From Muribaculaceae bacterium (GTDB lineage: Bacteria; Bacteroidota; Bacteroidia; Bacteroidales; Muribaculaceae): 61,098 bases of DNA. Where the stretch lies: assembly GCA_017436845.1 (NCBI GenBank), contig JAFSCJ010000007.1:1-61098 (forward strand), written 5' to 3'. Of the stretch, positions 27,038-35,997 are shown one piece after another; within the stretch, counting starts at the first letter, position 1; each line of letters opens with the position of its first letter. The notes beneath the pieces are model-generated. The model was not told the origin of the DNA, searched no databases, and saw only the letters and a program-made list of their open reading frames with translations. Position numbers and translations under genes: made by a program.

Positions 27038-28054
27038 ATGGCACGCAAAACAAGACAATCATCTCACGATAGCTTCCCCGGCTTGTTTGACGATTTTGAA
27101 GTCGAACTACCCAAGGAGAAACTCCCTGTTTTCCCCGACATCGCGAGCCATGCCGAAAAATTGAAAGAGCAATCAGCCATCAACGAGCCTATCAAACAGC
27201 AACAAGAGGTCGAGAAAATGCTATTCTTCAGCCTCGGGAGCGGTAGTAGCGGCAATTGCTCATACGTAGGGAACTACAAATCGGGATTTCTTGTCGATGC
27301 TGGCGTGGACATGAAAAAAGTATTGGACGGACTGAAAGCCAACAATATTCCCATCGAAGCAGTAAAAGGGATATGCCTCACTCACGACCATGGCGACCAC
27401 ATACGCTATGCCTACACCATACTTAAAAAATACCGCCACATCTCACTTTATTGCACAACAAGAGTACTAAATGGGATATTGCGTCGCCACAACATCTCTC
27501 GATTCATTAAAAACTATCACAAACCCATCTATAAAGAAATTGCATTTAACATTGACAATTTCGCCATTACAGCATTTGACGTGTTGCACGATGGCACCGA
27601 CAACATGGGATTTTTCATCGAATGTGGCAACCACCGATTTGCTATCGCCACCGACCTCGGAAGCATCTCTCCACGAGTCGACTTCTATATGCGTCAGGCC
27701 GACTACATCATGATTGAAAGCAACTACGACAAGGAGATGCTCACCAACGGCAGCTATCCCGAATATCTTAAAGCACGCATCATTGCCGACAACGGACACC
27801 TCGACAACACCGTTGCCGCTCAATTCATTGCCGACTGCTATACCTCAAAACTCAAATATGTGTTCCTTTGCCACTTGAGCAACGATAATAACACCTCCGA
27901 CATCGCCACACGCGAGGTTAGCACAGCTTTGAGAGCCAAGGGCGCCACCGTAGGCGATGGCACCGGCAGCATCACCTCACGCCAAGCCGACATCCAGCTC
28001 GTCGCCCTCCCCCGCTACGACACCTCACCCCTCTACATCTTCCGCAAAGACTAA
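27038..28054 (+). CDS. MBL-fold metallohydrolase, YycJ/WalJ-like, with N-terminal extension
   Basis: Metallo-beta-lactamase-fold hydrolase. The domain begins at residue 61 (MLFFSLGSGSSGNCSYV) and carries the LTHDHGDHI metal site. AFDVLHDGTDNMGF, AIATDLGS and LCHLSNDNN provide further metal ligands. This resembles the YycJ/WalJ family of DNA-linked nucleases of unclear role. The first 60 residues are a low-complexity charged extension (DSFPGLFDDFEVELPKEKLP). The 27038 start is kept because it lies only 5 bases after the upstream gene, though starting at M61 would give a standard-length protein. Confidence 0.82.
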   Translation: MARKTRQSSHDSFPGLFDDFEVELPKEKLPVFPDIASHAEKLKEQSAINEPIKQQQEVEKMLFFSLGSGSSGNCSYVGNYKSGFLVDAGVDMKKVLDGLKANNIPIEAVKGICLTHDHGDHIRYAYTILKKYRHISLYCTTRVLNGILRRHNISRFIKNYHKPIYKEIAFNIDNFAITAFDVLHDGTDNMGFFIECGNHRFAIATDLGSISPRVDFYMRQADYIMIESNYDKEMLTNGSYPEYLKARIIADNGHLDNTVAAQFIADCYTSKLKYVFLCHLSNDNNTSDIATREVSTALRAKGATVGDGTGSITSRQADIQLVALPRYDTSPLYIFRKD

Positions 28055-28154
28055 ACAATTTTGCGTTGGGGATTGTTATAGCGGTAGGGTTTTATGCGCT
28101 GAGAGAAATCAACGTAATAAAATTTTTTGCAATACGGAAAAATTTCCTTAATAA

Positions 28155-28186
28155 TTTGTCGCAATCCAAAAAAGTTACTACCTTTG
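28155..28186 (+). promoter_or_regulatory. promoter of pckA
   Basis: TTTG at 28155-28158 and TACCTTTG at 28179-28186, spacer 20, a near-perfect match. Leader of roughly 65 bases. Confidence 0.8.
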
Positions 28187-28259
28187 TATTTGGTAAACAA
28201 GGATGTTTTAATTAATCGCATACAAATTATTTATCAACAATAAATTAAAGTCATTAAAA

Positions 28260-29864
28260 ATGAGCAAAATCGACTTAACTAAGTACGGTATCACAGGTAC
28301 AACTGAAGTTGTTTACAACCCTTCTTACGAACAACTTTACAAAGATGAAACTTGTCCCTGTCTTGAAGGTTATGAAAAAGGTCAAGCTACTGAACTTGAC
28401 ACAGTAAACGTTATGACCGGTATCTACACTGGTCGTTCTCCTAAAGATAAATACATCGTTAAAGACGCTACAAGCGAAAACACTGTATGGTGGACTTCTG
28501 AAGAATATAAAAACGACAACAAGCCTGTAACTACAGAAACTTGGAACACTCTTAAAGAAATCGCGGTTAAAGAACTTTCTAACAAAAAACTTTACATCGT
28601 TGATGGTTTCTGCGGTGCTAACATGGCTACTTGCTTGAAAGTGCGCTTCATCGTTGAAGTTGCTTGGCAAGCTCACTTCGTTAAAAACATGTTCATCCGT
28701 CCTACTGAAGAACAACTTAAAGATTTTGAACCTGACTTCGTTGTTTACAACGCTTCTAAAGCTAAAGTTGAAAACTACAAAGAACTTGGCCTAAACTCTG
28801 AAACTGCAGTAGTATTCAACCTTACTACTAAAGAACAAGTTATCATCAACACTTGGTATGGTGGTGAAATGAAGAAAGGTCTTTTCTCAATGATGAACTA
28901 CTTCAAACCACTTGAAGGCATCGCTTCAATGCACTGTTCAGCTAACACTGACATGGAAGAAAAGAGCACTGCTATCTTCTTCGGTCTTTCTGGAACAGGT
29001 AAAACTACTCTTTCTACTGACCCAAAACGTAAACTTATCGGTGACGACGAACATGGTTGGGACGACGAAGGTGTATTCAACTACGAAGGTGGTTGCTACG
29101 CTAAAGTTATCAACCTTGACAAAGAAAGCGAACCAGACATCTACAACGCTATCCGTCGTAACGCACTTCTTGAAAACGTTACTGTTGACGCTAATGGTAA
29201 AATCGACTTCGCTGATAAGAGCGTAACTGAAAATACTCGCGTAAGCTACCCAATCGACCACATCGAAAACATCGTTAAACCAATTTCTAAAGGTCCAGCT
29301 GCTAAACAAGTTATCTTCCTTTCAGCTGACGCATTCGGTGTACTTCCTCCAGTTTCTATCTTGACTCCTGAACAAGCTAAATATTACTTCCTTTCAGGTT
29401 TCACTGCTAAATTGGCTGGTACTGAACGTGGTATCACTGAACCAACTCCAACATTCTCTGCTTGCTTCGGTGCAGCATTCCTTTCACTCCACCCAACTAA
29501 ATACGGTGAAGAACTTGTTAAGAAAATGGAAGCTAACGGCGCTAAAGCATACTTGGTGAACACTGGTTGGAACGGTACAGGCAAACGTATCTCTATCAAA
29601 GATACTCGCGGTATCATCGACGCTATCCTTGATGGCTCAATCAACAACGCTCCTACTAAGAAAATTCCTTTGTTCGACTTCGAAGTACCAACAGAACTTC
29701 CTGGCGTAGATCCTAAGATCCTTGATCCTCGCGACACTTACGCTAACGTTGAAGACTGGAACACTAAAGCTCAAGACCTTGCTGAACGCTTCATCAAAAA
29801 CTTCAAGAAATTTGAAGGAAACGAAGCTGGTAAAGCACTCGTTGCTGCAGGTCCTCAACTCTAA
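28260..29864 (+). CDS. pckA: phosphoenolpyruvate carboxykinase (ATP)
   Basis: Interconverts oxaloacetate and phosphoenolpyruvate with ATP/ADP. In Bacteroidales it runs largely toward oxaloacetate to make succinate and propionate. The kinase P-loop [15 protein letters not shown] lies near residues 241-255, with the [11 protein letters not shown] metal motif after it. TGRSPKDKY and the substrate-binding [11 protein letters not shown] are also present. Length (534) is standard. Codon use is unusually uniform (GCT, ACT, CGT, GGT, AAC dominate), much more than in neighbours, which suggests very high expression. A strong promoter and a strong terminator bracket the gene. Confidence 0.96.
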   Translation: MSKIDLTKYGITGTTEVVYNPSYEQLYKDETCPCLEGYEKGQATELDTVNVMTGIYTGRSPKDKYIVKDATSENTVWWTSEEYKNDNKPVTTETWNTLKEIAVKELSNKKLYIVDGFCGANMATCLKVRFIVEVAWQAHFVKNMFIRPTEEQLKDFEPDFVVYNASKAKVENYKELGLNSETAVVFNLTTKEQVIINTWYGGEMKKGLFSMMNYFKPLEGIASMHCSANTDMEEKSTAIFFGLSGTGKTTLSTDPKRKLIGDDEHGWDDEGVFNYEGGCYAKVINLDKESEPDIYNAIRRNALLENVTVDANGKIDFADKSVTENTRVSYPIDHIENIVKPISKGPAAKQVIFLSADAFGVLPPVSILTPEQAKYYFLSGFTAKLAGTERGITEPTPTFSACFGAAFLSLHPTKYGEELVKKMEANGAKAYLVNTGWNGTGKRISIKDTRGIIDAILDGSINNAPTKKIPLFDFEVPTELPGVDPKILDPRDTYANVEDWNTKAQDLAERFIKNFKKFEGNEAGKALVAAGPQL

Positions 29865-29890
29865 TCGAGTACAACAACTCACAATAACCC

Positions 29891-29923
29891 AAAAAGGATG
29901 TTCCTTCCGGAACATCCTTTTTT
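29891..29923 (+). terminator. terminator after pckA
   Basis: The perfect stem AAAAAGGATGTTCC / GGAACATCCTTTTT has a TTCC loop and continues in T. Confidence 0.92.
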
Positions 29924-30027
29924 CTTTTAACATAACTGCCTCTTTTACTCTTCATCATCAAAAACAGAAAGATATGCCTTTTTTTTGCATATCTTTTGTT
30001 TATATTTGCATTTAAAACTCATATAAC

Positions 30028-30543
30028 ATGGAAAAATATCTTTTTGTTGATTTTGACGGAGTATTAGTTTCAGACAATTTCATTGAAGAAATAAAACATT
30101 TAGGCAAGGATTACAATGATGAATATGGTGCGTTATTTGATCCTAAATGCATTGATAACTTACTTGAAATCGTCAAACAAACTGATGCTAAAATCATCAT
30201 TTCTTCATCATGGAAAGAGTATGGGGTGGAGTTCTTGCAAGAAATGTGGAGTAATCGCAATATTCCCGTAAAAATTCATTCCGTAAACCCATCATTACTT
30301 ATTACAAAGTATTTAGATCAAATTAACGGTTCTTCATTTAGCCTACCAGAACGATTTGCTAAGGGACTGGAAATTAACGCTTGGCTTGAAATAAATGCGC
30401 CAAAAGATTTTAATTATTGCATTATTGATGATGAATGTTTCTTCCTGGCCAATCAAGTAGAACACCATGTACAAACCAACTCTCTCAATGGCCTCACAGC
30501 CACTCTTGCTGAAAAAGCGATACAAATTCTAAACAACGATTAA
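30028..30543 (+). CDS. HAD-domain protein of the 'Swiss army knife' RNA-repair type
   Basis: A 171-residue HAD-fold protein that starts with FVDFDGVLVSD (residues 6-16). IIISSSWKEYG follows near 54-64, and CIIDDECFF near 131-139 is the fourth motif. This arrangement (FxDxDGVL ... ISSSWR) is known from HAD domains in RNA repair/modification proteins and small stand-alone proteins in bacteria. The cap domain is minimal. It is followed after one base by a WYL-domain regulator, so the pair is one unit. The substrate is unknown. A TATATTTG box at 30001-30008 may be its promoter. It opens the accessory stretch. Confidence 0.75.
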   Translation: MEKYLFVDFDGVLVSDNFIEEIKHLGKDYNDEYGALFDPKCIDNLLEIVKQTDAKIIISSSWKEYGVEFLQEMWSNRNIPVKIHSVNPSLLITKYLDQINGSSFSLPERFAKGLEINAWLEINAPKDFNYCIIDDECFFLANQVEHHVQTNSLNGLTATLAEKAIQILNND

Positions 30544-30544
30544 T

Positions 30545-31453
30545 ATGTCACGGAACTTGCTTAATAAATATGTGTGGTTAGTAGAAACCATCTATCGAGC
30601 TAAGCAAATCTCATTTGAAGAGATAAATGCCAAATGGCTTGACAATGAGCTGAGCGAAGGGTTGGAACTCCCTCTGCGCACGTTCCACAAATGGCGTGTT
30701 GCTGTTGAAGAAATGTTTGGATTAATCATTGATTGCAAGCGCAAAGGTGGCTACCACTACTACATTGCAAATATTGACGAATTGAAAGGAGGGAGCATTC
30801 GCAACTGGCTATTAAACACAATATCAGTGAGCAATCTACTGATTGATAATCAAAATATCAAAGACCGCATATTGCTCGAAGATATCCCTTCGGGACAAGA
30901 ACACCTGTCTAACATCATCAACGCGATGCAAAACAACCTCACAATAACCATGACCTATCAAAATTATTGGAGCAAGAACAGTCACACGTTTGATGTTGAA
31001 CCATATTGTGTAAAACTATTTAAACAACGATGGTATGTCGTGGGGCGTACGCCATATTATGACCAAGTGCGCATATACTCGCTCGATCGAATTCTGGACT
31101 TAGGTGTTGCCAATGACAAGAAATTCAAAATGCCAAAATCCTTCAATCCCGAAGAGTATTTTAGCGAATGTTATGGAATAAATGAGGGAAATGATATCAA
31201 AGCCGAGACTATTAGGTTGAAAGTTTCATCAGTGCAAGCAAACTATATTCGTGCCGTACCATTCCACCATAGCCAACAAGAAGTAGAGCGAAACGACAAT
31301 TTTAGCATATTTGAACTATGGCTCCGTCCAACATCCGATTTACTTCGTGAAATTCTATGGCACGGCAATGACATCGAAGTAATTGAGCCCATAGAATTTC
31401 GCAATGAAATAGCAAGCACGATTGAAGGAATAAGAGGGAAATACAACGTATAA
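30545..31453 (+). CDS. WYL-domain transcriptional regulator
   Basis: A 302-residue protein with an N-terminal winged-helix region (about residues 1-75) and a WYL domain at about 140-215 (TMTYQNYWSKNSHTFDVEP, then RWYVVGRTPYYDQVRIYSLDR). A WCX-like C-terminal part (IRLKVSSVQANYIRAVPFHH ... WLRPTSDLLREIL) follows. WYL domains sense nucleic-acid ligands and often control phage-defence genes. It is coupled to the upstream HAD gene and followed 23 bases later by a glycosylase-like fusion gene, so it may regulate both. Confidence 0.85.
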   Translation: MSRNLLNKYVWLVETIYRAKQISFEEINAKWLDNELSEGLELPLRTFHKWRVAVEEMFGLIIDCKRKGGYHYYIANIDELKGGSIRNWLLNTISVSNLLIDNQNIKDRILLEDIPSGQEHLSNIINAMQNNLTITMTYQNYWSKNSHTFDVEPYCVKLFKQRWYVVGRTPYYDQVRIYSLDRILDLGVANDKKFKMPKSFNPEEYFSECYGINEGNDIKAETIRLKVSSVQANYIRAVPFHHSQQEVERNDNFSIFELWLRPTSDLLREILWHGNDIEVIEPIEFRNEIASTIEGIRGKYNV

Positions 31454-31476
31454 TAATATAAACATATTTTTTAGAT

Positions 31477-32574
31477 ATGACAATGCAAAAAAAATTAGAA
31501 AAATGGGCTGAAAAAACCATTGAACATTATAAGAATGTATTAGTAGAATTAGGTCGTACCGATAGTTTTATGGGAAGCCAAAGTCCTATAAATGAAATAC
31601 TTGAACGTCCTGAAATAATTATTCTCGGGAAAAACCCTGGACACGGAGGCAAATTTGAAGATAGCGAAAATTTTAGACACAATTTTTTAAAGGGAAATGA
31701 CACTTGGAAAAACAGAAATAATCGAAGGAACGAAGGCAGATGGCAATATTGGCAGAATATAAAATCATATTTAAATAAGACCTTTTCAAAAGACTTGCTA
31801 GAAGATGATAGCAAACGAGTTCTTACAAATGCTACTTTTTTTGCTTCACCGACTCCAAAAGATTTACCACCTAAAGCATACGAAAAGACCTTAATATGTA
31901 CATTATCCTTAATAGATATTTTACATCCAAAGAAAAATGTTGTAATATGTATGGGGGCTCCTGATTATTTTCGATGTATTACTGGCTTTATAGAATATAA
32001 TGATAAGTATGCTTGTGAGGGGCTGTATTATGGCGTGAGAAATGGAATTAAGTATATTGGCATGCCTCATCCATCAGGTCATCAATCAAAGTTAAAACGA
32101 GAATTAATAAAAGAATTTATATACGCAGCCGTAAATAGTAGCAATTTTGAAGAAATAGAAGAAAAAATTGCTAAAATATATAAAAATCTTATTGCTATGG
32201 AGAAAACAAATGAAATAATTTCTAAAGAAGATTTTATGGAATTTGTTAATACCAAATTTACAAATAGGCAATATCGATATGAGAGAGATTTCTGTTATAT
32301 TCAAGCAGGAAATCGACATGATTGGTATTTGCATTATGAATTAAATAGAGGTGAAATTCATTTACATATTGAAGGTAATAATTGGCGTCCTATTAGAGAT
32401 TTTTTATCAAAAAACGTCGTAAATTGCCGAGTAACAAAAGGACCTTGGTGGAGAAAAGATTGTAAGTGGACATTAAATAAGAAAATAGTTACTTCTGAAG
32501 ATGTAAAGAGTGGATTTTTGGAATTAAGTGAAATTATGGAGCCATATATATTACAGTTTGAAAAAAATCTTTAA
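31477..32574 (+). CDS. uracil-DNA-glycosylase-like domain fused to an unknown C-terminal domain
   Basis: A 365-residue protein. The N-terminal half resembles the UDG superfamily: EIIILGKNPGHGG (motif 1, ILGKNPG at 49-55) and the second loop MPHPSGHQ (HPS at 198-200) at the spacing expected of family 4/5-like glycosylases. The C-terminal half (about 245-365) is a separate basic, aromatic domain (DWYLHYELNRGEIHLHIEG, KGPWWRKDCKW) that I cannot assign; it recalls DUF4268-type or nuclease-like domains. The gene is very AT-rich compared with pckA or gap, a sign of transfer. Base excision or recognition of modified phage DNA is a reasonable guess only. A terminator follows. Confidence 0.6.
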   Translation: MTMQKKLEKWAEKTIEHYKNVLVELGRTDSFMGSQSPINEILERPEIIILGKNPGHGGKFEDSENFRHNFLKGNDTWKNRNNRRNEGRWQYWQNIKSYLNKTFSKDLLEDDSKRVLTNATFFASPTPKDLPPKAYEKTLICTLSLIDILHPKKNVVICMGAPDYFRCITGFIEYNDKYACEGLYYGVRNGIKYIGMPHPSGHQSKLKRELIKEFIYAAVNSSNFEEIEEKIAKIYKNLIAMEKTNEIISKEDFMEFVNTKFTNRQYRYERDFCYIQAGNRHDWYLHYELNRGEIHLHIEGNNWRPIRDFLSKNVVNCRVTKGPWWRKDCKWTLNKKIVTSEDVKSGFLELSEIMEPYILQFEKNL

Positions 32575-32610
32575 TAAATAATCTTTTGATATAATAAAGT
32601 TTTTTTCTAC

Positions 32611-32646
32611 AACCTCTGCCTCGAAAGGGCAGAGGTTTCTTTTTAC
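32611..32646 (+). terminator. terminator after the glycosylase-like gene
   Basis: Perfect 10-base-pair stem AACCTCTGCC / GGCAGAGGTT with a 7-base loop, followed by TCTTTTT. It separates the glycosylase-like gene from the ATPase gene. Confidence 0.85.
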
Positions 32647-32669
32647 TTTGTGGTAAAAAGAAGAAGCTC

Positions 32670-33599
32670 ATGACGAATATCGTCAAAATGAAAGATGTAA
32701 AGTTTGACAGCAATTTGTTTGTCAACTATATGTCGGGAACGATCCTCGATAGGTTACTTTGTAGTTATAAGGGGTTACCTAAAGGTGTAAATTATATGAT
32801 TATTGGCGATCCTGGGGTGGGGAAAACTACGATTATTCTTGACATGATATCCAATATTCAACAACTAAATCCTTCTACAAAGATTCTATTTATTAGTGCT
32901 GAAATGAACGAGATTGATTTGGCTATTTATGTCCAACGATTTCCTAAGTTCTCGGAATTGGAAATCTTGTTTGTTGAAGCCGATTTTAATTCTCAATCAC
33001 ATTGTATTCAAGATATTGAAGAAACATTGCAGTTGGGGTGGGATATAATTGCGATTGATTCATTTTATGAGTTGCAAGGAATAATTAAAGAAGAGGAAAA
33101 TCTTACGCTCAAAAAGGCTGAAAGCCAACTGCTTTCTCTAATCAAAAAGCAAAATAAGGCACAAAATGATAGAGGTGTGCACACTACCTTTTTAACTATT
33201 CAACAGGTTACTAAAAGTGGTGCGTTTATAGGGAGTAATCGATTGAAACACATGATTACTGCAATGATGGAACTTCGATTAGATAATCCTAAAAATATTT
33301 ATTCTGATAGGTATATCTCATTTTCGATGCATCGACGGGGTGATGTGGGAGTGAAACTCTATTATAATCTAAGTCAATCAGGAGATGTATTTTATGATGA
33401 AGAACGATATGAAAATGACCGTAAATTAAGAAAATTGCAGAGTGAAGTTAGTTCGCAACTACATGATTATGCCGACCGATTTAATCTCTTTTTATCCAAC
33501 CTATGCCTTAATATGGCAGATGTCATCATTACATTTGCCCAAAATAATGGATTGTTTAACTTAAAAATTAAATTATGGCACTTTGGAAAATTTCAGTAA
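32670..33599 (+). CDS. RecA/KaiC-like P-loop ATPase (RadA/DnaB-related fold)
   Basis: A 309-residue ATPase with Walker A GDPGVGKTT (residues 46-54) and Walker B WDIIAIDSF near 124-132. KILFISAEMNEIDLAIYVQRF, the strand after P-loop helix 1, matches RadA, KaiC and RepA-like hexameric ATPases. The conserved TTFLTIQQVTKSGAFIGSNRLKHM resembles the RadA/DnaB sensor region. It lacks the zinc finger and Lon domain of RadA, so it is a stand-alone core. The region is AT-rich. The stop lies inside the next small gene (25-base overlap). A role in replication or repair of a mobile element is possible but not shown. Confidence 0.7.
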   Translation: MTNIVKMKDVKFDSNLFVNYMSGTILDRLLCSYKGLPKGVNYMIIGDPGVGKTTIILDMISNIQQLNPSTKILFISAEMNEIDLAIYVQRFPKFSELEILFVEADFNSQSHCIQDIEETLQLGWDIIAIDSFYELQGIIKEEENLTLKKAESQLLSLIKKQNKAQNDRGVHTTFLTIQQVTKSGAFIGSNRLKHMITAMMELRLDNPKNIYSDRYISFSMHRRGDVGVKLYYNLSQSGDVFYDEERYENDRKLRKLQSEVSSQLHDYADRFNLFLSNLCLNMADVIITFAQNNGLFNLKIKLWHFGKFQ

Positions 33600-33793
33600 A
33601 ATTTAAGACTGTAAAATCGGGGTATCAACTTGAGCCTGGAATGAATGTTGAAATCTCAACACCCTCAACGACTCCTCCTTTAAGTCTAACTAAATATCGC
33701 GAAGAAATATCGGCGTTGTTTAAATCAAAGTATGGAGTAGATATAAATCCATCTTATATTGGTGCGTCATACTTTGTATGTGAAAAAATTTAA
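33575..33793 (+). CDS. small conserved protein, possibly DUF6140 family
   Basis: A 72-residue protein starting MALWKISVKFKTVKSGYQL and continuing PGMNVEISTPSTTPP, then a helix (YREEISALFKSKYG) and PSYIGASYFVCEKI. The layout (short beta strands, then helix, then strand) reminds me of the DUF6140 family common in Bacteroidales, but this is from memory. It overlaps the 3' end of the ATPase gene by 25 bases in another frame, so translation is likely coupled and the two probably act together. A hairpin terminator follows 7 bases later. Confidence 0.6.
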   Translation: MALWKISVKFKTVKSGYQLEPGMNVEISTPSTTPPLSLTKYREEISALFKSKYGVDINPSYIGASYFVCEKI

Positions 33794-33800
33794 GGATTGT

Positions 33801-33830
33801 AGTTAACCCATTAAAAAATGGGTTAACTTT
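33801..33830 (+). terminator. terminator after the ATPase/small-protein pair
   Basis: 12-base-pair perfect stem AGTTAACCCATT / AATGGGTTAACT with an AAAA loop, then a short T stretch. It is symmetrical and could also serve the minus strand. Confidence 0.8.
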
Positions 33831-33876
33831 ATTGTCGAAAGTGCTTGCTGTTTCTACCTTTTAAAATCTCAATAAA

Positions 33877-34560
33877 ATGAATCAATCTAATCTTAAACAG
33901 GATTTGCTTAATGTGGAATCGGCGATAAAAGCGATTACCGGAAACGACATTGAGTATATGTCGTTTTGGTGGCGCAATGATGAAAAATGCGAAAAGGTAA
34001 AAACTTTATTGCATCAACGCCGCACACTCCTAAATAAAATGTTCTTAGCTACTCCATCAGAAATTGTGCGTTTTAAACAAGTCAATGAAATGCTTTATCT
34101 ACTAACCTCTCAATTATTTAATCGCGTTAAAAAGTTGTCAAGTTCTCACAAGATTATTGCCGACACTACATTTGATGACGATTATAATATATGGGGAACG
34201 CTTCGTGTTGTCGTCGAATGTGAACCTGATATTCTCACTCTTGACAATGATGATTTCTATGGTTCAAATTTCTTATTAATGAATCACATATTATATCTCT
34301 TATATGACAACAAAAATAGTAATATTGAGTGGTTTAATGCTGATGCCATAGCCGCTGAGGAAAAACCGATGGGTGATGATGGCGTTTCATGGAATGAGTA
34401 TCCGTTTTATGGTCGCAAAGAGTTTGACGACATCGTGATTTGTCATGCCGTTCACGATATATGTAATCATAAGAAGTTTTCAATCCCTGACTTATTACGC
34501 ATAAACAGTTATTGGGCAGAAACAAAATTAACTTTGCAAAAGTTTGCCTCTCAGAAATAA
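33877..34560 (+). CDS. hypothetical protein, first gene of a three-gene unit
   Basis: A 227-residue acidic protein I do not recognise. The N-terminal part is helical and charged (QDLLNVESAIKAI, CEKVKTLLHQRRTLLNKM). The middle carries IADTTFDDDYNIWGTLRVVVECEPD, a beta segment with several acidic residues, and the end has DDIVICHAVHDICNHKKFSIPDLL. No signal peptide or membrane helix is present. It is 9 bases upstream of a DUF2493 gene and starts after a terminator, so it probably opens a small operon with the next two genes. Confidence 0.6.
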   Translation: MNQSNLKQDLLNVESAIKAITGNDIEYMSFWWRNDEKCEKVKTLLHQRRTLLNKMFLATPSEIVRFKQVNEMLYLLTSQLFNRVKKLSSSHKIIADTTFDDDYNIWGTLRVVVECEPDILTLDNDDFYGSNFLLMNHILYLLYDNKNSNIEWFNADAIAAEEKPMGDDGVSWNEYPFYGRKEFDDIVICHAVHDICNHKKFSIPDLLRINSYWAETKLTLQKFASQK

Positions 34561-34569
34561 CGCAATATT

Positions 34570-34968
34570 ATGGAAGAATTACATCGACAAGCCTATCTAA
34601 ATGCCCATCGTGTTATTGTTGCAGGTGGACGTGATTTCGACGACTATGAATACATATCGCAACAGTTAGATGAATTGTTTTGGAACAGTTCAAATTTTGA
34701 TTCCCGGCAGATAAAAATTATTTCGGGAATGGCCGATGGTGCCGATACCCTTGCCATTCGCTATGCCGATGAACATCGGCTCACAAAAATACTATTTCCC
34801 GCAAATTGGAAATGTCATCACCGCTTTGCCGGATTTTTGAGAAATGAAGACATGTTAAGCATTGCTACACACCTCGTCGCATTCTGGGACGGCAAGTCAA
34901 GCGGCACAAAACACATGATTGAAATCGCTCAAGCAAAAGGCATTCCTGTGTGGATATTTAATTATTAG
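34570..34968 (+). CDS. DUF2493 (SLOG superfamily) protein
   Basis: A 132-residue Rossmann-like protein of the DUF2493/YspA branch of the SLOG superfamily, which bind nucleotides or nucleotide-derived signals. VIVAGGRDFDDYEYI (from residue 16) is the nucleotide-loop start, IISGMADGADTLAIRYADEH the second signature, and DGKSSGTKHMIEIAQAKG the third. SLOG proteins act in lysine-decarboxylase-like hydrolysis, in cytokinin-type chemistry or as sensors in some defence systems. It sits between two unassigned genes. The precise ligand is unknown. Confidence 0.85.
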   Translation: MEELHRQAYLNAHRVIVAGGRDFDDYEYISQQLDELFWNSSNFDSRQIKIISGMADGADTLAIRYADEHRLTKILFPANWKCHHRFAGFLRNEDMLSIATHLVAFWDGKSSGTKHMIEIAQAKGIPVWIFNY

Positions 34969-34977
34969 AAATCGTTT

Positions 34978-35997
34978 ATGACTTATCAAGAGTTACTACA
35001 TAGTGTTGATTTTAGAAAGGTGGCTGATGCATATTGTAAAATGTACCCAGGGCAAGCCCACATGCTCCCTTTTCTAAAATGTCATTATGATATGTTGTGC
35101 AACATTACTCCGGTCTTTGATTCTGATGCCAATTCTCAGTTGTGTCGTGTTTCTATGGAATGTGATGAGGGGACTAAAAAAAGGTATCTTTCGGCTTTTT
35201 CGATGGAGGGCGATTTGTGGTCGGTGTCGTTGTGTAGAACATTAGAAATAGCCCCCGATGTAATTGCATCGCTTGAAGAGATTGCGGCATGTTGTTTGTG
35301 GCACACATCTTTTTATGGCTATACCGAAGAACAATTGGCTGATACTGCTGAGGAATTATCTAATGGATGGCGCAACTTGAGTGATTTAGAGATGTATAAA
35401 TTGAAGTTATCGCACAACTTGGCAACAATTGAGCAACGATATAATTGCAAACCTAATTTGCCATCGTTTAAAGATGTTTATAAACTTGTGAAAAGCAAGG
35501 CAAATGAACGAAATAAAATCTATAAGAGACGACAGATGAAAAAGCACATACGAAATAAACTTTTTCGTCGAGATTTTATCAAAACCGAGTATTATCAATA
35601 TTTATATGGTATTTCTCAATTTATATTAGATGTAAAAACTCCTGATGAATCAATAGAAGGATTGAGCCAGTTTTATATGTACAAAAAGTTTAAAGCCTAT
35701 AATTATCGGTCATATACCTATGGGAAGAGCGATCCCGCAGAATATCTTTATGAGTTGATTGAAAAATATAATGCTCTTAACCCAACATTTGCAAATGCTT
35801 ATATCTGCCTTGTTAGACCCATCAAAACTCCATTTGATACTATTGATATCAGATCAACATTAACACCAACAGAGAAAAAACTTTGCCAATCAATTATGGC
35901 ATCGTGTAGCGACTGGGGATTAGTTTATATAACTTCAAAATGTGATCACACACTAAAAAATGAGATGAAAATTATTATAGGGTTTTATGAATATTGA
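34978..35997 (+). CDS. hypothetical protein, possibly DUF6557-like at its N-terminus
   Basis: A 339-residue protein without signal peptide or membrane helix. The first 120 residues (MTYQELLHSVDFRKVADAYC ... LEEIAACCLWHTSFYGYTEE) recall the DUF6557-type proteins of Bacteroidales, by memory only. The second half is basic and helical (SKANERNKIYKRRQMKKHIRN) and may touch nucleic acid, ending TSKCDHTLKNEMKIIIGFYEY. It follows the DUF2493 gene by 9 bases. It is the last gene of the first accessory stretch. No function assigned. Confidence 0.6.
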   Translation: MTYQELLHSVDFRKVADAYCKMYPGQAHMLPFLKCHYDMLCNITPVFDSDANSQLCRVSMECDEGTKKRYLSAFSMEGDLWSVSLCRTLEIAPDVIASLEEIAACCLWHTSFYGYTEEQLADTAEELSNGWRNLSDLEMYKLKLSHNLATIEQRYNCKPNLPSFKDVYKLVKSKANERNKIYKRRQMKKHIRNKLFRRDFIKTEYYQYLYGISQFILDVKTPDESIEGLSQFYMYKKFKAYNYRSYTYGKSDPAEYLYELIEKYNALNPTFANAYICLVRPIKTPFDTIDIRSTLTPTEKKLCQSIMASCSDWGLVYITSKCDHTLKNEMKIIIGFYEY

